A DNA stretch of 64,000 nt, from the NCBI GenBank assembly GCA_020002185.1, contig CM034543.1, positions 55,101,535-55,165,534 on the forward strand, in the 5' to 3' direction. Source of the stretch: Paraescarpia echinospica (lineage: Eukaryota; Annelida; Polychaeta; Sabellida; Siboglinidae). Shown in pieces: positions 22,087 through 34,085 of this stretch. Position 1 is the first letter of the stretch. The number at the start of each line of letters is the position of its first letter. The notes under the pieces were generated by a model, which saw only the letters and a list, made by a program, of their open reading frames with translations, ran no database searches and was not told where the DNA came from. The translations under genes were made by a program, and so were the position numbers.

Positions 22087-23058
22087 GTAGGGGAGAACGG
22101 GGTTGGCTGTCACACGGGTTGGTTATCATAAAACCTCTAGTGTTTCCCCTAGATGGCGAGAACATTCAGGATTGCCGCTGTAGTGAACGTTTAGTAGACA
22201 TGAACCTCCATTTGTAATTTTTATTCCGCTACTCAATATTTACGCGTTGGCGACGTATTTTCGTTTTTTTCATGTCATAAGTAAAGTATTGATATGTTGC
22301 TATTAACGATATAGCACCGAGTAGTATTCAGTTGTGCTTGAAAAGATTGTCATGTCGAATAGGACCGATTGTGAGCTCTCAAATGTATAATAGCAAACCT
22401 ATTCGCACAACAAGTGTAACTTCAAGAAATATTGATGGGGGGGGGGGCAGGTTTTCACAAAGAAACTGGGGTTGGTTGTCATATCGCTCACATAGGAGAA
22501 CTCGTTGTAAACTTTCGAATTTTGGAAAAATCCGTTTTTATATATTTCATACTTATCGTATTATTGTATCTATCGCATACACGTCAAGGTGTGCCATACT
22601 GAAATGGGCCACGATTTCAACTAATACTTTTCATGTAGCGTATGATTAAAAACATTAATTATCCTTATAGTGAAACTGTTGATATTGCAGTTTTTAGCCA
22701 CTTGAAAAATGTTTTTATAGATTCACCGATATGCCATCGGGCACCTTTCAGAACGCATATTTCTTCGTGTAATTAGTTTTTGTGAACACATTACTTCATT
22801 TTCCATAGTTGAAGTCCCAACATGTTGTGACAATCAACCCCACAGCGTGTGACAAGCAACCCGGGCATGGGGAAGGTTGTCACATGACAGACCCGTTCTA
22901 ATTACCTTAATATCATACTTTTAATAAAGCTATACCGATATTATTAACACCCATAGATACATTATAGATTGAAGTTAATCTTAGCAACAACAAAACTTAG
23001 GGAACTGTTATTATGAAGACAAAAAAAGTGTACCAACCTTCCTCGGTCTCCCTTATAC
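22087..23058. mobile_element. candidate non-autonomous element with GGGTTGGNTGTCAC words
   Basis: Left end GTAGGGGAGAACGGGGTTGG. The reverse complement of the right end reads TAAGGGAGACCGAGG then AAGGTTGG, giving a loose terminal inverted repeat. Inside, GGGTTGGTTGTCAT occurs in plus and GTGACAATCAACCC in minus orientation. No coding capacity. It ends 32 bp before exon 11, so it would supply part of that exon's acceptor region. Confidence 0.4.
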
Positions 23059-23067
23059 TATTGTTGA

Positions 23068-23361
<294 letters not shown>

Positions 23362-23822
23362 TAGTTTACATGTGACCGATTTTTATTAGTAAACTTAGTG
23401 TATAGTGCAAGTATAATAATATTTTGAACAACATACATTCCAGCATAATTTAAATCTGGACATGAGGTAAACGTGCCGACATTGTCGTAAAAACTGTGAA
23501 TAAAGACTTGATTAACTAATTAATTTAACATATTACGTATTAACCATGTTCTGTTTATGTTTACTACACTTTATTTTCAATGAGCCTTTCCTGTTGTGAT
23601 ATATTACGTGTACGTGTCGTGTAATATTAGGCTTAACTAAAGTTGGAGTAAATAATATGATCTACATTAGGTAGTCTTAAACAAGCTACGTGGTTTTGCT
23701 TTTCGAATTAATATATTAAAAACTGGTTATTAAATGTGCATGATAGTCATGGTAATACTTCCCTTTTTATGTGATATACGCTAGATGAATACAAATGACC
23801 GTACTTGTTGCGCGACCTGCAG

Positions 23823-23960
23823 GGAGACACGACGAGCTCGCTGAAGCTACAGAACGTGGCTGGCATCTTCTACATCCTGGTCGGAGGCCTGCTGCTCGCC
23901 CTCATCATGGCGGTCCTTGAGTTCCTATTCAAGGCGAAGATGGAAGCTGAACGACGAAAG
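23823..23960 (+). CDS. GRIA: GluA exon 12: M4
   Basis: A 138-nt phase-0 exon (46 codons) after CCTGCAG and before GTACGG. Starts [20 protein letters not shown] and ends [23 protein letters not shown] is the AMPA M4 signature (about residues 11-34), followed by basic residues of the inner membrane face. Without splicing, the frame would run on for 12 residues to a stop at 23997-23999, a possible short-tail form; splicing to exon 13 restores homology to the long tail. Confidence 0.93.
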
Positions 23961-24027
23961 GTACGGGTCTGTGGGACGGATGCATGGATACGTGAATGAA
24001 TGATTTTATTTCAGGTAAAGTCCGTAT

Positions 24028-24112
24028 ACAAGGATGTGTGTGTATGCGTGTGCGTGTGAATGTGCGTGTGCGTATGTGCGTGCGTACGCGTGTGCGTGTG
24101 TATATCGATATA
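24028..24112. repeat. GT/GC microsatellite after exon 12
   Basis: GTGTGCGTGTGAATGTGCG-type repeat about 70 bp into intron 12. Confidence 0.85.
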
Positions 24113-24735
24113 CCTGTAAATAATAAATAATTGACTATATCGAACCCCGTTCACATAGACTGTTACCCCGGCGGACTCAACACCAAGCTACTGCGGCACA
24201 CAACCACCTCATTTAAGTCAACCTATGCTTTTTTAATAAAACTAAGGAAATTTTACTGATAAAGATATGTTGCTTTTTGTTACACTTATACAAGTTAAGT
24301 TCTTTGCCCTATCCTTTTTATTGAACTCAAGACAACAGTGTTTAGTGAAATGTGACGCATTTTCGTAACTTGGCGTAAGTCGCCTAACGCAGATGACGTA
24401 ATGCTACACATTACTAATAACTGACACAATAATTGATAAAGAGCACTGCGGTAGACGAAACTGTTGTAATGAAGTAGTGACAACGGCGTTAACACCATCA
24501 ATACTGGAATTAATGTTGGTGGAATCCACCAGATGCTGCCACATGTGCAGGTTCACAACACATTGTGTAGTTCATTTCCGCCATCTCCCACCAGGGGTAG
24601 CAGTGCGACACTCTACGCGCGGTGTACATCAAATGCCATAAACGCCGGAACCTCTGCTTGTGTTAGATACAAGATGGAATGACCATCTAGATTACGTTGA
24701 TGCTTAATATTATGTATCTTTAAAACGTTAATAAT
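24113..24735 (+). other. intron 12, first part, nothing recognised
   Basis: No gene seen. An open tail-like reading after CATAG at 24158 was considered as an alternative last exon and set aside in favour of exon 13. Confidence 0.45.
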
Positions 24736-24739
24736 TAAC

Positions 24740-24831
24740 GTCTATATAATAATATTAGTGTCGATCATTATAACTAACATTTACTTATATAATAATATTA
24801 GTGTCGATCATTATAACTAACATTTACTTGT
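24740..24831. repeat. ~46-bp tandem duplication
   Basis: ATATAATAATATTAGTGTCG, ATCATTATAACTAACATTTA is present twice in succession. Confidence 0.9.
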
Positions 24832-25639
24832 TCTTGACACAATGTCTACTTGTACTTGAGAATTGTGTGTATCGTAGTACCTGGATTTGTTTCTGTCCTT
24901 TAGCTAACACACCTAGAATGATACTTGATCACATGTTCCTGACCCCAACCCTGATTCCTGAACTTGTGTACATGGGATCGAAATAAATAATTATATCGTC
25001 TGAAATAATAACTTGGTATGGTAATTAATTACATTACTAGTGAGTATAAAAAGGCATGTCCATATTGTTCACATGACCAGCAGATTGATAGGCAGTTATC
25101 AGAAACAGCTGTCCAGCCTAACAAAATTATACTCTTGCGCTAAAACGAAAAGCCACTCAGATATTCAATGATTCTGATTATTCCCTGAGCTAGGCTTTCA
25201 AGAAACTCCCTTCAAAACGACGCTTAAAATATAATTACAAGAAAACAGTTTAAAAAAACTATTTTATTCCCTGGCGTATTGTAGGCGTAAATTGAGGTTT
25301 TCAGTAAACTGTTTCCATCAACTCATGGATGATTATTATGTGAAGTGTGTTTTACCAATGCTTTTACTAACAATGTATTTCACCAATCTCATTACTGTCA
25401 ATTTATTTTTTACCTGAAAGAAGTTATGTTCTTAATGCAGTGTTTCAAACGGATATTAACGTTCATGAATCTTGAATCAAAATGCAATTCAAGGAAAGCT
25501 GATGTGCCGTTGCCCGTCTGACCAACATCACGGAGATAAAGTAACAACCATCAAACTACTTACATAAGATAATATCTGTGTAAGCCAGTACTTGCTAGAT
25601 ATTTTCATTAGGTAGCATTGTTGTTAAAATTAAGCAAGG
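24832..25639 (+). other. intron 12 before the CR1 element, nothing recognised
   Basis: AT-rich sequence without coding homology or obvious repeats. Confidence 0.5.
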
Positions 25640-28600
25640 GCGATAGTCGGGCGGCGTAACCCAAATAAATAAAGCAGCCTAACGTAACGTAATTGATTGT
25701 ATTTAAATTAGGTCACTACCGGTAATGTTAGCGTTCGTGTCAGGATAAATAGTCGGCTGTGTAATTGAAATTTGTAACCTAAAGTGTGCTGTAGTACACA
25801 GGAAACAGTCTTTATAAAGACTAAGTTAAGTTATTAAATAAATTCTGATCGGGATATGGCGCCTTGCAAGCGGCATGTCAAGGCAAAGCGACACTTTGTG
25901 TGCGATCACTGCCACAGCTGGGTAGATTTTGCATTGTCCGGCTGTGGGAAGTCATGGGCAGAAACCATGGAGGAAGGATTCACCTTTCAGTGCATTGGGT
26001 GTTGGAAGGTGGAGTGTATGCAGAAGGAGATAGTTAGGTTGACAGATACTGTGAAGGGAATGGAGATGGGAATTAGCAAGGAGGCAGGTCGAATGGAGAG
26101 AGACGACAGGGAGAGAGGTGAGAATACTGCAAGACTGAAGGAGAATAGCAGTGGCAAGAAAACTTAGGAAAGGAGATTGAGAGGAGGGAAGGTGATTGGA
26201 GGGGAAGAAATTGGAAAATCGACAACAGAAAACGTGACAAGCGTGAAGGTGACAGGGAAGAGAGTGACCGTAGAGAAGGAGGGAGGGAAGATGGGACGGG
26301 AGAGGAGAGAGGAAAAGGAAATGGGACGAAAGAAGAAGGGACGAAAGGAAGTGAGGGCAAATGTGATAGAAGAAAAGTCGATAAAAGGGACGCTGACAGA
26401 AGGAAAGGTGACAAGAGAAAAAGCGACAGGAAAGAATGGATCGGAAGAGAATGTGACAGGAGAGTAGACGACAGGGGGAAAAGACAACAACCAGACAGAT
26501 GCAAACCGAAGAAGGAGCTATTCTAAGGCAGTGATTGAGGGGGCAATGAGGAAAGAGAGGGTGTTTATGGGCGACTCCATTATGAGAAAGACTGACAAGA
26601 CACTGAGCGAGGGAAAGGGACTGTATTATTATGAGGGATTTTAACCACGGGCATATACAATGGAAATCTCTACAGAGTATGGGGAGTGCGGTTTTTAGTT
26701 TTAGTTCAAGATACATTCCTTTCTCAACATGTGCTAGAACCAACCAGGGGTGAGAATGTGTTAGACATAGTTTTGTCCTCACAGAATGAATTAGTTGACA
26801 ATGTCAAGATATGTGAGCCACTGGGGAGTAGCGATCACAACCAGATACACTTTACCATCAAAGTAAAATCAGAAAGGAATAGTAAAAAGCAGTATAGGAG
26901 AAATTTCCACAAAGGAAGGTGTAAGGACATGAGGAAATATTTAGCAAAGATAGACTGGAATAACACACTGAAAAATAAGACGGCAACAGAATGCTGGAAT
27001 ATATTAAAGAGTGAAATTAAGTGCATAGTCGATAAATTTGTACCCTTCAAAAAACAAAAAAAACGGTCCAAAAAGAAACACTTATCGAAAGAAGCCATTA
27101 GAAAAATTAAGTATAAACAAAAGATGTGGATGTCATGATGAAGACTACAACAGTTATAAAGGAGCACTTAACTACAGCTGAAATTAGAAATTCAAAGAGA
27201 AGCTATGAACAACAATTAGCTAGTAATATAAAACATGACAGCAATAGTTTTTATGCGTATGTTCGAAGCAAACCGAAAGTTCAGGATAAGGTCGGTCCTC
27301 TAGAAGATAGTGCTGGAAATATAATATCAGAGGGATTCTTAATGGCAGAAGACCTGAATGAGTACTTTAGTTCAATGTTTACCAGGGAAGATATTAGTTC
27401 ACTGCCAGTACCAGAGGCTAAGTTCAAGGGGGCAGATTCAGACTATTTAGGACAATTAATTGTAACCCCGGAAATGGTAGCTAAGAAAATCAGGGCTATG
27501 AAGGATAATAAATCACCTGGAGTGGATGGTATTCCACCCAAACTACAATTGGAAATTGTAGAACAAATTAGCATACCGCTTGCAACAGTTTTCAACTTGT
27601 CATTAGAAGAGGGAGTGGTTCCTTTAGAATGGAAAGAAGCAAACATTATACCGTTATTCAAAAAAGGTTCGAGAAACAAGTCAGAGAACTATAGACCAGT
27701 GAGTTTAACATCAGTGATTTGTAAATTATTAGAAAGACTAATTAAAGATCACATGGTGGATTTTCTTGTTAAACAAAACTTGATAAACCCATCTCAACAT
27801 GGTTTTTTTTAAAGCGAGGTCATGCTTAACAAATATGTTATGTTTTTTGGAAGACATCACTAAGTGGGTAGATGAGGGATCACCCGTAAATATTGTCTAC
27901 TTAGATTTTTAAAAAGCTTTCGACAAAGTACCACGTCAAAGATTACTGCTTAAACTAAAGGCCCATGGCATAGGAAATGGTATAATAAACTGGATAGAAC
28001 AATGGCTGATTGACAGACGACAACGTGTAGTAGTTGATGGTGTGGCTTCAAACTGGAAATCGGTATTGAGTGGGGTACCACAGAGATCAGTATTAGGACC
28101 TATATTATTCTTAATATATCTCAACGATTTGGATGATGAAATAACAAGCAAGGTGTTGAAATTTGCGGATGATACAAAAGTGTTTAGAAGGATTAAAAGT
28201 GATGGAGATAGACAGCATTTACAAGATGATCTTGACAGGTTGATCAAATGGTCTGAAAAGTGGCAAATGCTGTTCAATTTTGGGAAATGTAAATACCTCC
28301 ACACAGGACATGGGAACGAAGAGGTAGCATATACAATGGGGGTACTGTACAAAGTACTACTGAAAAAGAAAAGGACTTAGGGGTAACCATTAGTGCTGAT
28401 ATGAAGGTTTCAGAGCAGTTTCAGAGCTAATAATACCGCTGAACAAAACAATAGTTAGGCCTCATTTAGAATATTGTATTTAAGCGTGGAGGCCGTATCG
28501 CCGGAAGGACATATATATGCTAGAAAGAGTGCAGAGGAGAGCAACTAAACTGATACCAAAACTGAGGGATCTTAGTTACGAAATACGCCTAAAAAATGCG

Positions 28601-28998
28601 GTTTAACAACAGTAGAGACCAGGAGGTTGAGAGGAGTTCAGATAGAAGTGTTTAAAATATTGAAGGGTTATGAAAATATTGATAGAAATATTTTTTTCTC
28701 AGTTAAGAAAATAGAAGGACTAGAGGACATGAACTTACATTAGCAAAGGAGCAGTGTAGATTAGATATAAGAAAGTTCTCATTCTCACAAAGGACTGTAA
28801 ATGAATGGAACAGATTATCTGCTGATTGTGTTGGTGCTAGTAGCGTGAATATGTTTAAACATAAAATCGACACATACCTCAGACGGGCTGGATACACATA
28901 GATAAAAGGGTCGGACTCTCGATACGCCAAAGGGCTTCCTTGTCCACCTGCCACCTAGAGTTAATTCTCTGTGTGGCAATCTTGTTAAATCTTGTTAT
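25640..28998 (+). mobile_element. CR1-like LINE, internally deleted and frameshifted
   Basis: Includes a probable 5' UTR, ORF1 from 25856 and remains of ORF2 to about 28900, ending with the direct repeat TCTTGTTAAATCTTGTTA also seen at the 3' end of the satellite copies. ORF2 keeps GSSDHN of the endonuclease, the RT core with GVPQRSVLGPILFLIYLNDL and KFADDTKVF, and the C-terminal domain. Lesions: an internal deletion near 26618 that joins ORF1 directly to the last third of the endonuclease; a frameshift at the T run near 27805; a stop replacing Gln in DFQKAF (27910); a deletion near 28425; further frameshifts to the end. Inserted in intron 12, same orientation as the gene. The 5' limit is approximate. 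Confidence 0.88.
25856..26166 (+). pseudogene. CR1-like ORF1, N-terminal zinc-finger part
   Basis: 103 codons before a stop. Starts MAPCKRHVKAKRHFVCDHCH, with Cys16, Cys19, Cys30, Cys46 and Cys49 spaced like a PHD/zinc-knuckle type finger (CDHC...CGKSW...CIGC), then a coiled-coil-like acidic/basic segment. The purine-rich coding sequence continues in other frames to an SGNH/esterase-like start at 26507-26617 (RRSYSKAVIEGAMRKERVFM then GDSIMRKTDKTLS, containing the GDS block). ORF1 proteins with finger plus esterase are known from CR1/L2-clade LINEs. Broken by frameshifts. Confidence 0.7.
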
Positions 28999-30316
28999 TA
29001 TTACGTAGTATGACTCGTGTCGCTATCGCGTAACTTACTGTCGCCCAGCAACGTGACTTCACCGAGAACGAGAGTTTGGCCACAAATACCCGCATGACTG
29101 TTTCTACCAGAAGGCATCACTTTAATTTTGGCGGTTGAGCCTATATTTGTGTGTACAATTAAAATATATTTAATGCGCTGTTATAAATGTTTTAGATAAT
29201 GCAATTATGTTTCTAATAGTTCTACATAAAAGAAAAGGTATCCCAAAATAAAAGTGTTCTAAAAAGTTTACTATTAAGGGACATATGAACCTCCGACTAT
29301 GGAGAACGAACATATAGTGAAAGTAGCTTCATCATCAGGGCGAATGACATAGTCAGGTTGGTTTTATAATTTTATAAATTAATTATAATTACCTAACTAT
29401 CTAAGTCACTATTCAGAAAAAAATCGACATCATTTTGTTAAAGCGTGAAGCGGAAGAGAATCTTTAATGTGCTAAATATTGTTAACAATTTTTTTTTACA
29501 ATTATATGTAACGTTACAATACAATAAATTAATTAATGTATGATTCGAATACGTATAAGAGTACGTGCAAATATATTTGTATTGGACGAACGTGATTAAC
29601 AAGAAACAGTTATGAAATGTATGAAATACGTATGTTCATGTATCGGGAATTATCGGTGACTTTTGTTTCCAAAGCAAATTTTGCCTATCCAATCGTAATA
29701 ATTTAAAATCAGGCATGGTTGTCTTCACGTTGATGCTTCCGTATTGTCCTTTCTTGAAACCTAGTCAATGTTCTCTGGATGTTTAAAACATGTCGAGCAT
29801 GAGTGCGATTTCAAAATAGCTGTCTTCTAGACGTAATGTGTCCTGTTTTGCTTCACTTGGGCATGTAATAAACAACATAATCTCACGTCACGAATTTAGA
29901 TTCGCGCCTTTATTTATAGGAATTTACTGATAGGCTGTCAGTACAATTGTTCGGACTTTCCCATTGATCATATTCTTTGCGACCGGCACAATTTAACGAA
30001 CTAATCAAACTCGTCTTCATGATGAATATCGTAGGAAATATAAAAAATGCAATATATATGTCATTTATAATGTTATCCAATTTATGTTAAATATAAACAT
30101 ATAATAAAAATATTCAGATGGTCACGTGATTTAATCGATAACTCATTATTTATATATGTGAAGGGTTGCAGTGACAGTAAATAATAAATAAACCTTGAGC
30201 AAAATGGTCGAAAATTGGGCCAAACAAATAGGATACAACGTAAATGCGGGACACCTGTCAGCCAAACCGGAAGGGGCAGATAAATGCGGGACTAACGTGC
30301 GTCGAACCTCTTTCAG
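28999..30316 (+). other. intron 12 after the CR1 element, nothing recognised
   Basis: AT-rich intron sequence leading to exon 13. No further element seen. An open frame from 30195 crosses the acceptor of exon 13 in a different frame and is not the receptor reading. Confidence 0.5.
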
Positions 30317-30433
30317 ACGTCGTTCGTCAACGCTGTACGATCCAAGGCGCGGCTGTCAATTAAAGGAAAGCCTGAAAAGCAGACGCCGGCAGTCGGTGTC
30401 AATGATCTTCCGCTGAACGTGTCCCTAACCCCG
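30317..30433 (+). CDS. GRIA: GluA exon 13: cytoplasmic tail
   Basis: A 117-nt phase-0 exon (39 codons) between CTTTCAG and GTACGT, 6.4 kb after exon 12. It encodes TSFVNAVRSKARLSIKGKPE and then KQTPAVGVNDLPLNVSLTP. The FxxAxRxKARLSIxG pattern matches the long tail of vertebrate GluA2/GluA4 (there FSEAIRNKARLSITG), directly after the basic end of M4, so the assignment is firm despite the distance. A full CR1-like LINE lies in the intron between. The donor itself opens a tandem array of donor-like units (30434-30917). Confidence 0.85.
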
Positions 30434-30917
30434 GTACGTGTCCCTTCTCGTACGTGTCCGTTCTCGTACGTTTCTGTTCCTGTTCGCTGGTGTTGGTTTA
30501 CGCGGGTCTGCCGTTGCACGTTTCCGTTCTCGTCCGTGTCTATTCTCGTGTGTGTCTGTTATCGTATGTGCCTGTTGTCGTGCGTGTTTATTTCTTGTAC
30601 GTGTCATTTCCCGTACACGTGTCTGTTCTCGTGTACGTATTTATCCCCATACGTGTCTAGTTCACAAACGTTTCTGTTCTCGTACGTGTCTGTCATTCGT
30701 AGTGTCGGTCGGCCTACGTGTCTCTTCTTGTATGTGTATATTCGCGTATGTGTCCGTTCTCGTATTTGTTCGTCCGAGCCAGCTCTCGTGAGTGTATGTT
30801 TGTGCGTACGTTTGTGTTCTCGTAAGTTTGTGTTATCGTACGTACTTGTTCTTGTTTGTATCGGTTGATATGCGTAACTGTCCTCATACGTATTTTTTCG
30901 TACGTATCTGTTCCCGT
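30434..30917 (+). repeat. 16-18-bp array starting at the exon 13 donor (about 26 units)
   Basis: The donor CCCCG|GTACGTGTCCC is immediately followed by units TTCTCGTACGTGTCCG, TTCTCGTACGTTTCTG and so on, degenerating to about 30917. The unit consensus CGTACGTGTCTGTTCT contains the intron's own first bases (GTACGT). Very CpG- and TCGT-rich; low-complexity Val/Ser/Cys-rich frames are by-products. Confidence 0.85.
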
Positions 30918-32719
30918 GTGTTAAATGATTCAAACTGAAAGTTGACTGGTGTGCTTATTAATGTTGTTTATATCGGCAACACTATCAAACTCAATACATT
31001 TTCATTACTGCTCGACTATGCCCCTTATAATTGCAATTGCATAGTTACCTTTAAAATAACATACCATAATATATATATATATATTATTAAGATACTGTTC
31101 CAATCCTGTATGGCGTAATGTGTGATGTCCAAACATACCCAACACAACTATTTCAATATTGGCATATGCCGCTGGTATCATCTGAACTTAATCAATTATT
31201 TAAAGGGAGGCAGTCTGTTCCTCTACCCCAACTTAGCGGACGCAACGATTTGTTACAGAAAGTGTGCTATCCTGAATGTGGATGTTTTGTTTACCATTTG
31301 AGCATGCTCCGGTTGGAAACTTTCAAACTGCGTCCATTACCGTGGGCTTACTAAGCACACGTTGGCTGGCAGTATACCTTGCACATAGTTATTATAGTTT
31401 AACAACATTATATTAATTAATTATAACAAAACTGGAAATATTCTGCCTCCTTTTAGGTTTTAATGTAACTCGATAGGTGCCTTGCAGCTATAGTTCAATC
31501 GTGTTCATAAAAGAAGTTGTAAAGTCGGCTAGCTGGATTAATATAGGTCGTGCAATTATGTTGGCCAAACTATGGATTCACGTCTAACTAATGTGGTACT
31601 CCGATACACAAAGCAGCTTAAATTTGTGGGGGTTTTTCGTTTCGGTTTCGACAGACAGCTAACGGAAAGGCAGAGTAATCCTTCCTATTAGTTTATCGTG
31701 TATCTCTTTCTGGAATAATCACACGCTTCCACGGAGTTCAGTCCCGAGCGGGCATAAATGATAAAACGCTGCGTGCTAATAATAAGTTGCTGATATTTAT
31801 TACTGCAATTTACTATTTTGTTCACGCCATCATAATGACATCATATATATGAATATCTGATATCCAGTTTCATCGCGGAAAAACTGTTCCACCACACTCG
31901 TGTATGGAAGTCAATCGGGGTCAAATCCAGAAGCAACAAACACTGCGCCGTGGATGGAAAGTTTACCGAAAACGAATGATTTCGCGCTAAACAGATTAAT
32001 TGGCGCGCTCGGGGATTGGCTCGGTTATTACGTTGGCTTGTTCCTCTCATGCGCATAATTGGACTGACTCTTCCGAATGTGTCGTCTTAGCAACTGGGTG
32101 CTTCGTGCCCGCTTGCTGATGATTCGCTAGCATTCATAACACGATTGATGGCCTTATTAGACAAACCGGCGTCTGCGTAAGTCCGTCGAAACGAATAACA
32201 AAAAGGGATGAACCATCGCATCGTCTAGCCATGTTTATTAAATGTTGTAAATACATTCAGTGGAAATAAATACGGAAATGATTCGAATTTTAAGTCAGGA
32301 AGAGTATTTAAAAAAGCGCAATACAATACAATTCTTTTAATCTATATTCATTTCTAAAAAAAAGAATTGAAAAGCGGATGAAAACATGTGTCCTCCGCGT
32401 GAAACTATTGTTTGATTGTTTACGTCCTCGCAGTTGTTAAATGGACAAAGTAAGCCATTTTGTGACTACAGTCGACAATATCACGCATGTGGCGTATTCA
32501 GAATGTATTCACAAATAGGTAAATTCTGGTGAAATGTCGTAATTCCTGACGGCTGACATATTGGGACACATCTGTGATGCTTGACCAATCAACATATAGC
32601 GCTTCTTTGGCTTGGCGGCGTTATAGGTCTGCTTTCGCTTGAAATGGTGGAAATAGCGTTGATTTCTCACATTTCCTTCCATTCAGAAGCTGTGTTACGC
32701 TCTTATATGAGCGGACGCT
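30918..32719 (+). other. intron 13, no gene recognised
   Basis: AT-rich with a (TA)n run at about 31067-31084. No coding homology seen. Confidence 0.5.
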
Positions 32720-34085
32720 GTTACAATGCCACAATGAGCAGAATGGGTACAAAACAATGTTACAATGCCACAATGAGCAGAATGGGTACAAAACAATGTT
32801 ACAATGCCACAATGAGCAGAATGGGTACAAAACAATGTTACAATGCCACAATGAGCAGAATGGGTACAAAACAATGTTACAATGCCACAATGAGCAGAAT
32901 GGGTACAAAACAATGTTACAATGACAATGAGCAGAATGGGTACAAAACAATGTTACAATGCCACAATGAGCAGAATGGGTACAAAACAATGTTACAATGC
33001 CACAATGAGCAGAATGGGTACAAAACAATGTTACAATGCCACAATGAGCAGAATGGGTACAAAACAATGTTACAATGCCACAATGAGCAGAATGGGTACA
33101 AAACAATGTTACAATGCCACAATGAGCAGAATGGGTACAAAACAATGTTACAATGCCACAATGAGCAGAATGGGTACAAAACAATGTTACAATGCCACAA
33201 TGAGCAGAATGGGTACAAAACAATGTTACAATGCCACAATGAGCAGAATGGGTACAAAATAATGTTACAATGCCACAATGAGCAGAATGGGTACAAAACA
33301 ATGTTACAATGCTACAATGAGCAGAATGGGTACAAAACAATGTTACAATGCCACAATGAGCAGAATGGGTACAAAACAATGTTACAATGCCACAATGAGC
33401 AGAATGGGTACAAAACAATGTTACAATGCCACAATGAGCAGAATGGGTACAAAACAATGTTACAATGCCACAATGAGCAGAATGGGTACAAAACAATGTT
33501 ACAATGCCACAATGAGCAGAATGGGTACAAAACAATGTTACAATGCCACAATGAGCAGAATGGGTGCAAAACAATGTTACAATACCACAATGAGCAGAAT
33601 GGGTACAAAACATTGTTACAATACCATAATGAGCAGAATGGGTACAAAACAATGTTACAATACCATAATGAGCAGAATGGGTACAAAACAATGTTACAAT
33701 GCCACAATTAGCAGAATGCGTACAAAACAATGTTACAATACCACAATGAGCAGAATGGGTACAAAACAATGTTACAATGCCACAATGAGCAGAATGGGTA
33801 CAAAACAATGTTACAGTGCCACAATGAGCAGAATGGGTACAAAACAATGTTACAATACCACAATGAGCAGAATGGGTACAAAACAATGTTACAATGCCAC
33901 AATGAGCAGAATGGGTACAAAACAATGTTACAATGCCACAATGAGCAGAATTGGTACAAAACAATGTTACAATGCCACAATGAGCAGAATGGGTACAAAA
34001 CAATGTTACAATGCCACAATGAGCAGAATGGGAACAAAACAATGTTACAATACCACAATGAGCAGAATGGGTACAAAACAAGTTT
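32720..34085. repeat. 39-bp minisatellite, about 35 copies
   Basis: Unit AATGAGCAGAATGGGTACAA and AACAATGTTACAATGCCAC. The period is a multiple of 3 and most frames lack stops, giving overlapping long frames on both strands with 13-residue periodicity; none has a coding signature outside the repeat. One unit (about 32920) lacks two bases, which switches the frame. Units towards the 3' end carry more variants (ATACCACAA, ATACCATAA). Confidence 0.96.

Noticed and set aside
24159..24236. Alternative last exon (TVTPADSTPSYCGTQ...) ending at an AATAAA
   Set aside because: No homology and a weak acceptor; exon 13 matches the conserved AMPA tail much better. A minor isoform cannot be ruled out.
25952..26782. 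276-codon minus-strand frame rich in Ser/Pro/Leu
   Set aside because: Antisense of the purine-rich ORF1 of the CR1-like element.
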